Positions 53,390 to 60,859 of a DNA stretch of 63,291 bases are shown piece by piece. Below the pieces are notes generated by a model that searched no databases, was not told the DNA's origin, and saw nothing but the letters and a program-made list of their open reading frames with translations. The DNA comes from Bacteroidales bacterium (GTDB lineage Bacteria > Bacteroidota > Bacteroidia > Bacteroidales > PXBB01). Position 1 is the first letter of the stretch; each line of letters starts with the position of its first letter. The position numbers were made by a program, and so were the translations under genes. The stretch is from positions 1 through 63,291 of the forward strand of contig JAQVVM010000026.1 in NCBI GenBank assembly GCA_028698995.1, given 5' to 3'.

Positions 53390-53722
53390 ATGGAAAATTT
53401 AGTCAGTATCTCTTTAGTTATTACCTATATACTTTTTGGTATCACTTTGGTAATCTCTCTCTTAATGCCACTACTATTTACAATTAAGAACTTCGACTTC
53501 AAAAAAGCGAAAGGTGGCATTATTAAAATCGGAATTCTTTTGGTTATCCTTATTTTTGCCTTTGTTGTTTCTTCTGGTGAAATTGGACCTATACATGAAC
53601 AGTTTGGAATAAACTCATTCCAATCTAAATTAATTGGTGGTGGTATCATTACTACTTATTTACTTGTTATTTGTGCTTTTATTGCTGCCATTTATTCAGA
53701 AATTGCTAACAAATTAAGATAA
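53390..53722 (+). CDS. Small three-helix membrane protein of the ExbB/ExbD operon
   Basis: The 110-residue protein has three predicted membrane helices (about 7-29, 42-62 and 82-102) with a short basic loop KNFDFKKAKGG and a GEIGPIHEQFG loop. I recognise no characterised domain. Its place between exbB and exbD genes, with gaps of 2 and 12 bp, argues that it is an accessory subunit of the proton-channel complex; its role is not known to me. Confidence 0.7.
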   Translation: MENLVSISLVITYILFGITLVISLLMPLLFTIKNFDFKKAKGGIIKIGILLVILIFAFVVSSGEIGPIHEQFGINSFQSKLIGGGIITTYLLVICAFIAAIYSEIANKLR

Positions 53723-53734
53723 ATCTTTTAAATT

Positions 53735-54352
53735 ATGATTAGTAAACAAGCTCCGGAGGTTAACGCAGGTTCAATGGCTGATATCGCATTTCTTCTGCTT
53801 ATTTTTTTCCTGGTTACTACAACCATGGATGTTGATAAGGGATTAACCAGAATGCTTCCTCCTCCATTAGACCCCTCAACTCCACCTCCACCGGAAATAA
53901 AAAACAGAAATGTTTTTAGCGTACTTATAAATTCCCGCGACCAACTCCTCGTTAAAAACGCTCCAGGTAATATTGAAACACTGAGAGAACAAACTAAGGA
54001 ATTTTTACTTAACCCTAATAATGATCCCAGCTTATCTGAACAACCTCTTTTCTCTGAAAGATCTTCTCTGTCTGAAAAAGAAAGATTGGCTTATGAAATA
54101 CTTGGAGATATTAGGGTATCAAGAGGTGTTATCTCACTTCAAAACGACAGAGGAACTTCCTATGATGTATATATTAAAGTGCAAAATGAACTTGCTGCTG
54201 CTATCAATGAAATAAGAAATGAATTGGCTGTTGAAATTTTCGGCGTTGAATTTGACAAATTAAGAAGCGAAGAACAAATGGAAGCAATTCGAACCGCTGT
54301 ACCTATGAGAATTTCAGAAGCAGAGCCTAAAGACGTAGGAGGAAACAAATAA
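53735..54352 (+). CDS. exbD: ExbD/TolR family protein (long form)
   Basis: The 205-residue protein has one N-terminal membrane helix in NAGSMADIAFLLLIFFLV with the conserved Asp that lines the proton path. A proline-rich hinge (PPPLDPSTPPPPE) and a periplasmic domain about 60 residues longer than usual follow. The basic cytoplasmic head is very short. The stop overlaps the start of a second exbD-like gene by one base, so the pair is coupled. Confidence 0.9.
   Translation: MISKQAPEVNAGSMADIAFLLLIFFLVTTTMDVDKGLTRMLPPPLDPSTPPPPEIKNRNVFSVLINSRDQLLVKNAPGNIETLREQTKEFLLNPNNDPSLSEQPLFSERSSLSEKERLAYEILGDIRVSRGVISLQNDRGTSYDVYIKVQNELAAAINEIRNELAVEIFGVEFDKLRSEEQMEAIRTAVPMRISEAEPKDVGGNK
54337..54342 (+). 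promoter_or_regulatory. Shine-Dalgarno AGGAGG before the second exbD gene
   Basis: AGGAGG lies 9 bp before ATG 54352 and within the end of the first exbD gene. It supports this start and suggests the second ExbD can be loaded independently. Confidence 0.55.
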
Positions 54353-54822
54353 TGGCAAAATTTCAAAAGAAAAAATCAACCAGTTCACCGGCAATCTCTA
54401 CAGCATCGCTCCCCGATATTATCTTCATGCTTCTTTTTTTCTTTATGGTTACAACGACTATGAGAGAAACAACTTTATTTGTCAAAATAGTTTCCCCCGA
54501 AGCAACTGAAGTTCAAAAACTTGAAAAAAAGGCCCTTGTAAGCTACATATATATTGGAACTCCTCTTCAAGCCAATGTTTACGGAAGCGAACCTCGTATT
54601 CAACTCAACGACGCTTTTTCAAATATTTCAGACATTTCTGAATTTGTTGCAGCTGAAAGAGAATCAAAGGACGAAGCAGACAGACCTTTCATTACAACTT
54701 CCCTCAGGATAGATAAAGATACAAAAATGGGCATCGTTACTGATGTTAAACAAGAACTCCGTAAATCAAACGCCCTTAGAATTAACTATTCAACCAGACA
54801 AGTTGGAAATCTAAAATTATAA
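54352..54822 (+). CDS. exbD: ExbD/TolR family protein (short form)
   Basis: The 156-residue protein has a basic N-terminus (MAKFQKKKS) and one membrane helix SLPDIIFMLLFFFMVTTTM with the proton-path Asp, then a periplasmic TolR-like domain. It is of usual ExbD length, unlike its longer upstream neighbour. Two different ExbD subunits in one operon suggest a mixed ExbD pair. A convergent terminator follows at 54841. Confidence 0.92.
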   Translation: MAKFQKKKSTSSPAISTASLPDIIFMLLFFFMVTTTMRETTLFVKIVSPEATEVQKLEKKALVSYIYIGTPLQANVYGSEPRIQLNDAFSNISDISEFVAAERESKDEADRPFITTSLRIDKDTKMGIVTDVKQELRKSNALRINYSTRQVGNLKL

Positions 54823-54840
54823 ACGATTATTTTATTATAA

Positions 54841-54875
54841 AAAGGCTACAGAATTAATCTGTAGCCTTTTTTTTT
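54841..54875. terminator. Bidirectional terminator between exbD and the CPBP gene
   Basis: AAAGGCTACAG (54841-54851) pairs exactly with CTGTAGCCTTT (54860-54870), followed by a T-run on the plus strand and preceded by an A-run, between convergent genes. Confidence 0.9.
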
Positions 54876-55765
54876 GTTCTTGAGTTAATTAAAATCAACA
54901 AAGTCACTACAACCAATACTGAAATTGAAACAATATATAGCGAATTAAAATAGGTATCTTCAAGAATTCCCATGTCTATCACCCCTCTCGAATCTGCATA
55001 TTGAAGTAATACTGTTATGGAATTATTAACAAAATGTATAATTATCGGATACCATAAATTATTTGTTTTCCAGTAAATAAATGCCAATATCAATCCCAAA
55101 AAGAAACGTGGTAAGAAAGTATAAAATTGTAAGTGAATAAAACTGAAAACAAAAGCTGAAATAATTATGGGCATATATAAGTTCTTCATACCCTCTTGCA
55201 AAACCCTTTGAAATACACCCCTGAACAATAATTCTTCACCAATTGAGGGCACCAATGCCAGTACAAATAAATTCAATAACAGCCCCATTATGCTTTCTAC
55301 TTTAAGAAATTTTATGGTTAACTCCAACGTTTTTTCTTCCATAGAACTCATCCAATACTCAACTCCGCTCATGAATTCCGGAAACTGCATTTTATCATTG
55401 ATTTTCATCAAAAAATCAACAATGGGAAGAGAAAAGATTATTAATAAAACACTCATTATAAATAATAGGAAAACAGGCTTACTATCTAATTTTAAGTATT
55501 TGATATGTTTTTGCTTAATCAAATAGCAAAAGAATATGGAAGGAATTATAAAAATAAACAAATGACTAATAACCTGTGAAACTTTTGCAAATAAAATACT
55601 TTCATTAGTCTCTGATATAGATAATGTATGTATGTCTATACCTAATACAGTAGCCAGAATTATATTAACAAAACTCGCTATAAACATCCCCAATATTAAT
55701 AATAAACCTAAAAGCATAAGTTTTAAAGGTATGGGAAATTCTGATAAAAGCTTTCTGTTGAACAT
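54854..55765 (-). CDS. CPBP family intramembrane glutamic endopeptidase
   Basis: The 303-residue protein has about eight membrane helices and the three CPBP motifs: EELLFRGVFQRVL (EExxxR), FSFIHLQF (FxxxH) and HFVNNSI (HxxxN). These proteases (Rce1-like) cut prenylated or other membrane proteins; bacterial substrates are mostly unknown. ATG 55765 (MFNRKLLSEF) is preferred to 55816, because the longer form would overlap the divergent dusB start. Confidence 0.9.
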   Translation of the reverse strand: MFNRKLLSEFPIPLKLMLLGLLLILGMFIASFVNIILATVLGIDIHTLSISETNESILFAKVSQVISHLFIFIIPSIFFCYLIKQKHIKYLKLDSKPVFLLFIMSVLLIIFSLPIVDFLMKINDKMQFPEFMSGVEYWMSSMEEKTLELTIKFLKVESIMGLLLNLFVLALVPSIGEELLFRGVFQRVLQEGMKNLYMPIIISAFVFSFIHLQFYTFLPRFFLGLILAFIYWKTNNLWYPIIIHFVNNSITVLLQYADSRGVIDMGILEDTYFNSLYIVSISVLVVVTLLILINSRTKKKATD

Positions 55766-55791
55766 AAATAATTTATTTTTGCATAAAAAAC

Positions 55792-56787
55792 TTGGTAAAA
55801 ATAAGAAAAATATCATTAGGTGAATTTCCTCTCATTTTAGCACCTATGGAGGACATTACAAATCATGCTTTCCGTATCCTCTGCAAAAAATATGGTGCTG
55901 ATGTCCTTTACAGTGAATTTATAGCCTCTGATGCATTGGTTAGAAATATACCAAAATCATTGGAGAAAACAATTTTCGATAACCATGAAAGACCATTCGG
56001 CATTCAGATATTTGGAAATGATCCTGCTGTTATGGCCGAAGCAGCAATGATTGTTGAAAGTTTCTGCCCCGACTTCATTGATCTAAATTTTGGGTGCCCT
56101 GTTAAAAAAGTTGTTGCTAAAGGTGGAGGTGCTGCACTATTAAATGACATCCCAAAAATGCTGAAGATTACTGAGGCAGTGGTTAAGGCTGTTCAAATTC
56201 CTGTTACTATTAAAACCCGTTTGGGATGGGACGAAAAAAATAAACCTATTGTTGAATTAGCCGAAAAACTTCAGGACTCAGGCGCAGCCGCAATTGCAAT
56301 CCATGCAAGAACTAAAGCTCAAATGTATGGTGGAAAATCCGATTGGACACTCATTGGAGAGGTCAAAAAAAACCAAAATATGAAAATTCCTGTTTTTGGA
56401 AATGGCGACATTGACAGCCCTGAAATGGCGATTGAAATGAAAAATAAATTCGGAATTGATGGGCTGATGATTGGCAGAGCTACAATTGGTAACCCCTTTA
56501 TTTTTAATCAGATAAAAAATTTTATGAATAAAGGTATTCTTATAAAGGAACAACCCTTAAAAATTCGTGTCGAAGCTTGTAAAGAATTACTTCTTAATAC
56601 AATTATAACGCATGGTGAAAGGAAAGGGATATTGCTACTCCGTAAGCATTATACGAATTTCTTCAAGGGAATAAATAACTTTAAACCAACACGCATGAAG
56701 CTGGTAACAAGTACTTCAGTTAATGAAATTATAGATTTACTTGATGAAATTGAAAAAAAATTCAATTCTTCTTATCTGACCGAATGA
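55792..56787 (+). CDS. dusB: tRNA-dihydrouridine synthase B
   Basis: The 331-residue protein is a flavoprotein TIM barrel with LILAPMEDITNHAFR, the catalytic-Cys block DLNFGCPVKKVVAKGGGAAL, KTRLGWDEK, IHARTKAQMYGGKSDW, and FMN-binding GNGDI and IGRATIGNPF. DusB reduces uridine to dihydrouridine in the tRNA D-loop with NADPH. The start is TTG at 55792: no in-frame ATG precedes LAPMED, and MVKIRKISLGEFPLILAP matches the family N-terminus. Confidence 0.93.
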   Translation: MVKIRKISLGEFPLILAPMEDITNHAFRILCKKYGADVLYSEFIASDALVRNIPKSLEKTIFDNHERPFGIQIFGNDPAVMAEAAMIVESFCPDFIDLNFGCPVKKVVAKGGGAALLNDIPKMLKITEAVVKAVQIPVTIKTRLGWDEKNKPIVELAEKLQDSGAAAIAIHARTKAQMYGGKSDWTLIGEVKKNQNMKIPVFGNGDIDSPEMAIEMKNKFGIDGLMIGRATIGNPFIFNQIKNFMNKGILIKEQPLKIRVEACKELLLNTIITHGERKGILLLRKHYTNFFKGINNFKPTRMKLVTSTSVNEIIDLLDEIEKKFNSSYLTE

Positions 56788-56875
56788 TAATGAAGAACAA
56801 AACCTTGTTTAAAATTGTATTTATTATTTTTAACTTATGGGGGTTAGCAAAAAGAGAAATATTAATAACAAAATT

Positions 56876-57628
56876 CTATCTTAAATAAGTTGAAACTGCT
56901 CGAAAACCGGATTTATATATAGATGAATTTTCTGTTGCTATGCTTCCTGTTTCCTTTCCGCAAAGTACAGCTCTAAAACCCTGAGTATGACTAATTGTCC
57001 ATTCTGTAATACCATGATCAAATGCTAAGAAACCTATTGATTTCCTTCTCCGCCCCCTGGCATTTGACCTTTTATCATATGCACCATTTTTCAATAAAGA
57101 TTGCACATAAACCCACTCCTCCTCTGAAGGCAATCTAAATAATACCTGTCCTTCTATATGTCTGTTTGCTAATTCTTTATTTTCTATCTTTGTCAGCCAA
57201 GCACAATAAAACTGAGCTTGCCTGAAACTGACACCTAGTATGGGCTGATCATTTCTTTGACTGCTACGCCATAAGCTGCTATCTGACAATTCCGGTAAAA
57301 TATTTTCATAAGAATAATATCTCATGGCTTCAGGTCCACCTGATATTGAATCTAATATTTGATAATCAATTATAAATAAACTATCCTGTAGATTCTCTTT
57401 TATATTATTTATAAAATTATTGTACTCATTTTTTGTAACCAATTCTCCCATCCAAAAAGCATTCACACTTATTATTTTACCCATAGAATCTTTATCTGAG
57501 ACATAATTGCCACCAGGGACAAAATGCATTCTCTCGGGATCACTAAAATAGGAGGCCTTTTTATTTCTCTTTTGAGAAAACAATTGAAATGATAAAAACA
57601 CTATAATGATTAACAGTATATTTCTCAT
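56876..57628 (-). CDS. SUMF1/formylglycine-generating-enzyme-like secreted protein
   Basis: The 250-residue protein has a signal peptide ending FQLFSQ and an FGE-sulfatase-like domain: MHFVPGGNYVSD, VNAFWMGELVTKNEYNNFI, VSFRQAQFYCAWL, LFRLPSEEEW and GITEWTISHTQGFRAV. In Bacteroidota this fold also occurs in the GldK/GldJ proteins of gliding and T9SS, but this one is shorter and has no lipobox. The catalytic Cys pair of true formylglycine enzymes is not evident, so a structural role is likelier. It is the last gene of the purB-GT2-SUMF1 group. Confidence 0.8.
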   Translation of the reverse strand: MRNILLIIIVFLSFQLFSQKRNKKASYFSDPERMHFVPGGNYVSDKDSMGKIISVNAFWMGELVTKNEYNNFINNIKENLQDSLFIIDYQILDSISGGPEAMRYYSYENILPELSDSSLWRSSQRNDQPILGVSFRQAQFYCAWLTKIENKELANRHIEGQVLFRLPSEEEWVYVQSLLKNGAYDKRSNARGRRRKSIGFLAFDHGITEWTISHTQGFRAVLCGKETGSIATENSSIYKSGFRAVSTYLR

Positions 57629-57635
57629 ATAAAAA

Positions 57636-58505
57636 TTATATAGTTTTGTAATTTCTATACTCCCCTATTCTATATCCGCTCAATTTTTCAAAATAGTACA
57701 AAAGCCCTGCTTTTAAACCAAAGTTTTTTTTACTTGGATCAAAATTAAATTGCCAGTTCTTTTGCATGACTCTGTTTGTGATAACTTTTGGATGTGTTCC
57801 TTCAAACTTAACTAATGAATCTATACATCCATAATCAAAAGTCTCACCCTTTTTAATATTTTTCTCTAACCAGTGATCATCATGCCATAATTTATGAAAG
57901 TATTTTTGCTTTGCTTGTTGTAAATCTGGTGGTTTAACCCAACCATAATGATAAATATAAGCATCAATAGGTTTTACTTTAATTATCCTATTGTTAATCC
58001 TGAATCCTTGTGCATCCCTGAAAGATTCAATTCCTTTTTTATTCTTTACTATTCTAATTTCCTTTCTGTACCACTTTCTCGAATCTCCTACAAAATCATA
58101 TGATCCGTAAAAATGCAAGTAATTAAAGAGTAATCCCTCAACTAAATCAGTGTCTTTCCATTTTATCATAGCTTCATTTATAACAGGCAAATACTTTTCA
58201 TGAACAACCTCATCTGCTTGTATATAGAAAGCCCAGTCTGCTTTTGATGAAATAAATGAAAATGCCTTATTTGTTTCTGAAGCAAGTACCCGTCCTCCTT
58301 CTCTAAGACTATCATCCCACACTGTATGTACAATTTTTATTTTATCCGAATTGATACGTCTGATTAATTCTTCAGTTTCATCCTCCGAATTCCCAACAGC
58401 AACAATAAACTCATCACACAAATCCAAAATTGATGTGATTGCTTCTACTATTGGATAATCATATTTAACTGCATTCCTTACAATGGTAAAGCCACTTACA
58501 TACAT
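57636..58505 (-). CDS. Glycosyltransferase family 2 protein
   Basis: The 289-residue protein begins GFTIVRNAVKYDYPIVEAI and has a GT-A core. IQADEVVHE near residue 97 stands in the place of the metal-binding DxD motif, and YHYGWVKPPDLQQAKQKYF follows later. Enzymes of this kind use nucleotide sugars to extend surface glycans. There are no membrane helices. It lies 8 bp after purB and 7 bp before the SUMF1-like gene, so it is probably in their operon. Confidence 0.85.
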   Translation of the reverse strand: MYVSGFTIVRNAVKYDYPIVEAITSILDLCDEFIVAVGNSEDETEELIRRINSDKIKIVHTVWDDSLREGGRVLASETNKAFSFISSKADWAFYIQADEVVHEKYLPVINEAMIKWKDTDLVEGLLFNYLHFYGSYDFVGDSRKWYRKEIRIVKNKKGIESFRDAQGFRINNRIIKVKPIDAYIYHYGWVKPPDLQQAKQKYFHKLWHDDHWLEKNIKKGETFDYGCIDSLVKFEGTHPKVITNRVMQKNWQFNFDPSKKNFGLKAGLLYYFEKLSGYRIGEYRNYKTI

Positions 58506-58513
58506 ATATAGGG

Positions 58514-59875
58514 TTATTCAAAAAAACTATTGGTTATTCCTGTATAATTAAAAGGAGTAATTTTTTTTAAATATTTCTTTAACTCATCACTAATTTCAAG
58601 ATTGTTAATAAACTTCTCAATGTCTGCATTTGTGATTTTTTGTCCTGTACGTGTAAGCTCCTTAAGCTTTTCATAGGGTTCAGGATAAAACTCTTTCCGA
58701 AGTATTGTCTGAATAGCTTCAGCTACTACTGCCCAGTTATCATCCAAATCCTTATTGATGGCAGCCTGGTTGATACTAAGTTTCTCAAGTCCACGTAGTA
58801 TTGACTTAATAGCAATCAGTGTATGAGCTAAAGGAACACCTATGTTCCTAAGGACTGTTGAATCTGTAAGATCCCTCTGCAATCTTGAAACAGGAAGTTT
58901 TGAAGCAAGATGCTCAAATAAGGCATTTGCCAAACCCAGATTTCCTTCAGCATTCTCAAAATCAATCGGATTCACTTTATGAGGCATGGCTGATGAACCA
59001 ACTTCACCTTTCTTTATGCATATCTTAAAATAATCCATCGAAATATACATCCAGATGTCCTTACATAAATCCAGCAAAATTGTATTGATTCGTTTATATG
59101 CATCGCAAAAAGCGGCCATATTATCATAATTCTCTATCTGGGTTGTAACTTTTGAGCGTTGTAATCCTAAAATATTATTGACAAAATTATCGGCAAATCC
59201 AATCCAGTCAACTTCTGGATAGGCAATGTTATGGGCGTTAAAATTCCCTGTCGCACCACCAAACTTTGCTGAAAATGGAACAAGTCTGAGTTGATTTATT
59301 TGATGCTCAAGTCTGGATACAAAAACCAATATCTCCTTCCCCATACAAGTTGGGGAGGCTGGTTGTCCATGTGTATATGCAAGCATTGGAATATCCTTCC
59401 AGCCTAATGCAGACTTTTTTAACAAAGCTGTGAGTTCTTCAAGTAATCCAATCATGACATTTTCCTGAGCATCTTTAATCATCATTGGAAATGCAGTATT
59501 ATTAATATCCTGTGAAGTTAAAGCAAAATGAACAAATTCTTTATACTTGGTTAATCCAATTTCGTCATATTTCTCTTTAATAAAATACTCAATAGCTTTA
59601 ATGTCGTGATTTGTGGTTTTTTCAATGGCCTTAACCTTTTCAGCATCTTCAACCTTAAAATCCAAATAAATATTTTTTAATTTATCAATTGAAGATATTT
59701 TAACTGATTTCAGCTCTTCTAATGGAAGATTCAGTAATGCAATAAAATATTCAATCTCTACTTGAATTCGATATTTTATAAGAGCCTTTTCAGAAAAGTA
59801 AGGTGAAAGCTCTTTTGTACTAAAAGAATAACGACCATCTACTGGTGAAATACAAAGTAAATCAGAGTTTTTCAT
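58514..59875 (-). CDS. purB: Adenylosuccinate lyase
   Basis: The 453-residue protein has the fumarase-superfamily signature GSSAMPHKVNPIDFENAEGN, together with TTNHDIKAIEYFIKEK and TSQDINNTA. It performs two steps of purine synthesis, forming AICAR and AMP with release of fumarate. ATG 59875 (MKNSDLLCISPVDGRY) matches the family start; the frame extends upstream to 59911 without resemblance. It leads a group with GT2 and SUMF1-like genes. Confidence 0.95.
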   Translation of the reverse strand: MKNSDLLCISPVDGRYSFSTKELSPYFSEKALIKYRIQVEIEYFIALLNLPLEELKSVKISSIDKLKNIYLDFKVEDAEKVKAIEKTTNHDIKAIEYFIKEKYDEIGLTKYKEFVHFALTSQDINNTAFPMMIKDAQENVMIGLLEELTALLKKSALGWKDIPMLAYTHGQPASPTCMGKEILVFVSRLEHQINQLRLVPFSAKFGGATGNFNAHNIAYPEVDWIGFADNFVNNILGLQRSKVTTQIENYDNMAAFCDAYKRINTILLDLCKDIWMYISMDYFKICIKKGEVGSSAMPHKVNPIDFENAEGNLGLANALFEHLASKLPVSRLQRDLTDSTVLRNIGVPLAHTLIAIKSILRGLEKLSINQAAINKDLDDNWAVVAEAIQTILRKEFYPEPYEKLKELTRTGQKITNADIEKFINNLEISDELKKYLKKITPFNYTGITNSFFE

Positions 59876-59933
59876 TTTTTTATTACAAATATAATTTATT
59901 TTTTTTAACAATATTTGAACTTCTTAAAATAAA

Positions 59934-59963
59934 AAAGGCTGCCATTTATTAATAGCAGCCTTT
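59934..59963 (-). terminator. Terminator after the T9SS gene
   Basis: AAAGGCTGC (59934-59942) pairs exactly with GCAGCCTTT (59955-59963). Read on the minus strand it follows the T9SS gene stop by about 20 nt and ends in a T-run, before purB. Confidence 0.85.
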
Positions 59964-59982
59964 TTTTTAGATTTAAAGAAAA

Positions 59983-60717
59983 TTATAAATCTGAAATAAT
60001 CATTCTTTTGGTAGTTGAACGCTTATCATTACCAATTTTGAAGAAGTAAACACCTTCAGTTAAGCCATTACTTCTGTAGTTGAATTTATTCATCCCTTTG
60101 TGAGCACTTATGGCTTCTGAATAAACAACTTTGCCTATCATATCAAAAACCTCAAAAGAATACACATCATTTACATCTGAAACAAATGAAATCTCAGTGT
60201 TTCCGGAAAATGGATTGGGTTGGTTTTGAAATACTTCAAAAGCATTATCATCAATCATTTCAATACTTAAATGAGTAGAATCAATAACAATTTTGTAATA
60301 ATCAATTGTATAGGGGAGAACGATTCCACCACCTGCAGCAACTGCTTGAGCATCAATAACCAATGGCCATGTTCCAACAGCTGAATGCATACCGGTGATT
60401 AACACACAACCTTTTTGTCCACCATGCCAAAATCCTGATACAGTGTTTGTTGCATAGGAAAATCCTGGAGGTAAACCTTGAAAACCAGTGATACCGATTG
60501 AATCAATTTGTATAAGAACACCACCAACACTTGTGTCTGAAGGGACAAAAACGGTCATAACTGTTTCATAAACTGTATTGGCATAAGCATGTGGTAAATT
60601 TGTTGCACTGTCAGGATAAACTCCTGGTGTAGTTTGAGGACCTGGAACACATGGCTGAGCCATCATTGCAAATGTAATTCCTAAAAAGGGAATTAATAAT
60701 AGTAATTTTTTAATCAT
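59983..60717 (-). CDS. Secreted protein with T9SS sorting domain
   Basis: The 244-residue protein starts at ATG 60717 with a signal peptide MIKKLLLLIPFLGITFAMMAQ. A beta-rich domain follows containing PGPQTTPGVYPDSATNLP and GLPPGFSYATNTVSG, a pattern I have no name for. The last 75 residues are a type A T9SS sorting domain (EVFQNQPNPFSGNTEISF ... LTEGVYFFKIG). It should be exported to the surface or medium. The frame opens earlier at 60756 but the signal peptide fixes the start. It is flanked by terminators and is monocistronic. Confidence 0.82.
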   Translation of the reverse strand: MIKKLLLLIPFLGITFAMMAQPCVPGPQTTPGVYPDSATNLPHAYANTVYETVMTVFVPSDTSVGGVLIQIDSIGITGFQGLPPGFSYATNTVSGFWHGGQKGCVLITGMHSAVGTWPLVIDAQAVAAGGGIVLPYTIDYYKIVIDSTHLSIEMIDDNAFEVFQNQPNPFSGNTEISFVSDVNDVYSFEVFDMIGKVVYSEAISAHKGMNKFNYRSNGLTEGVYFFKIGNDKRSTTKRMIISDL

Positions 60718-60804
60718 TTTTTTTTTATTTAAGTGAATATTAATTGACCTGTGCAAATTTAATCTTTTTTTTAATTTGTGATAAATTTTTAATTAATTTA
60801 ATAA

Positions 60805-60835
60805 AAAAGGTTGTCAAAAAAAATGACAACCTTTT
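60805..60835 (-). terminator. Terminator after rpsA
   Basis: AAAAGGTTGTCA (60805-60816) pairs exactly with TGACAACCTTTT (60824-60835), giving a 12-bp stem and 7-nt loop. On the minus strand it lies about 25 nt beyond the rpsA stop and ends in a T-run. Confidence 0.9.
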
Positions 60836-60859
60836 AATCAAAAATTATTTCTCAAAGCT

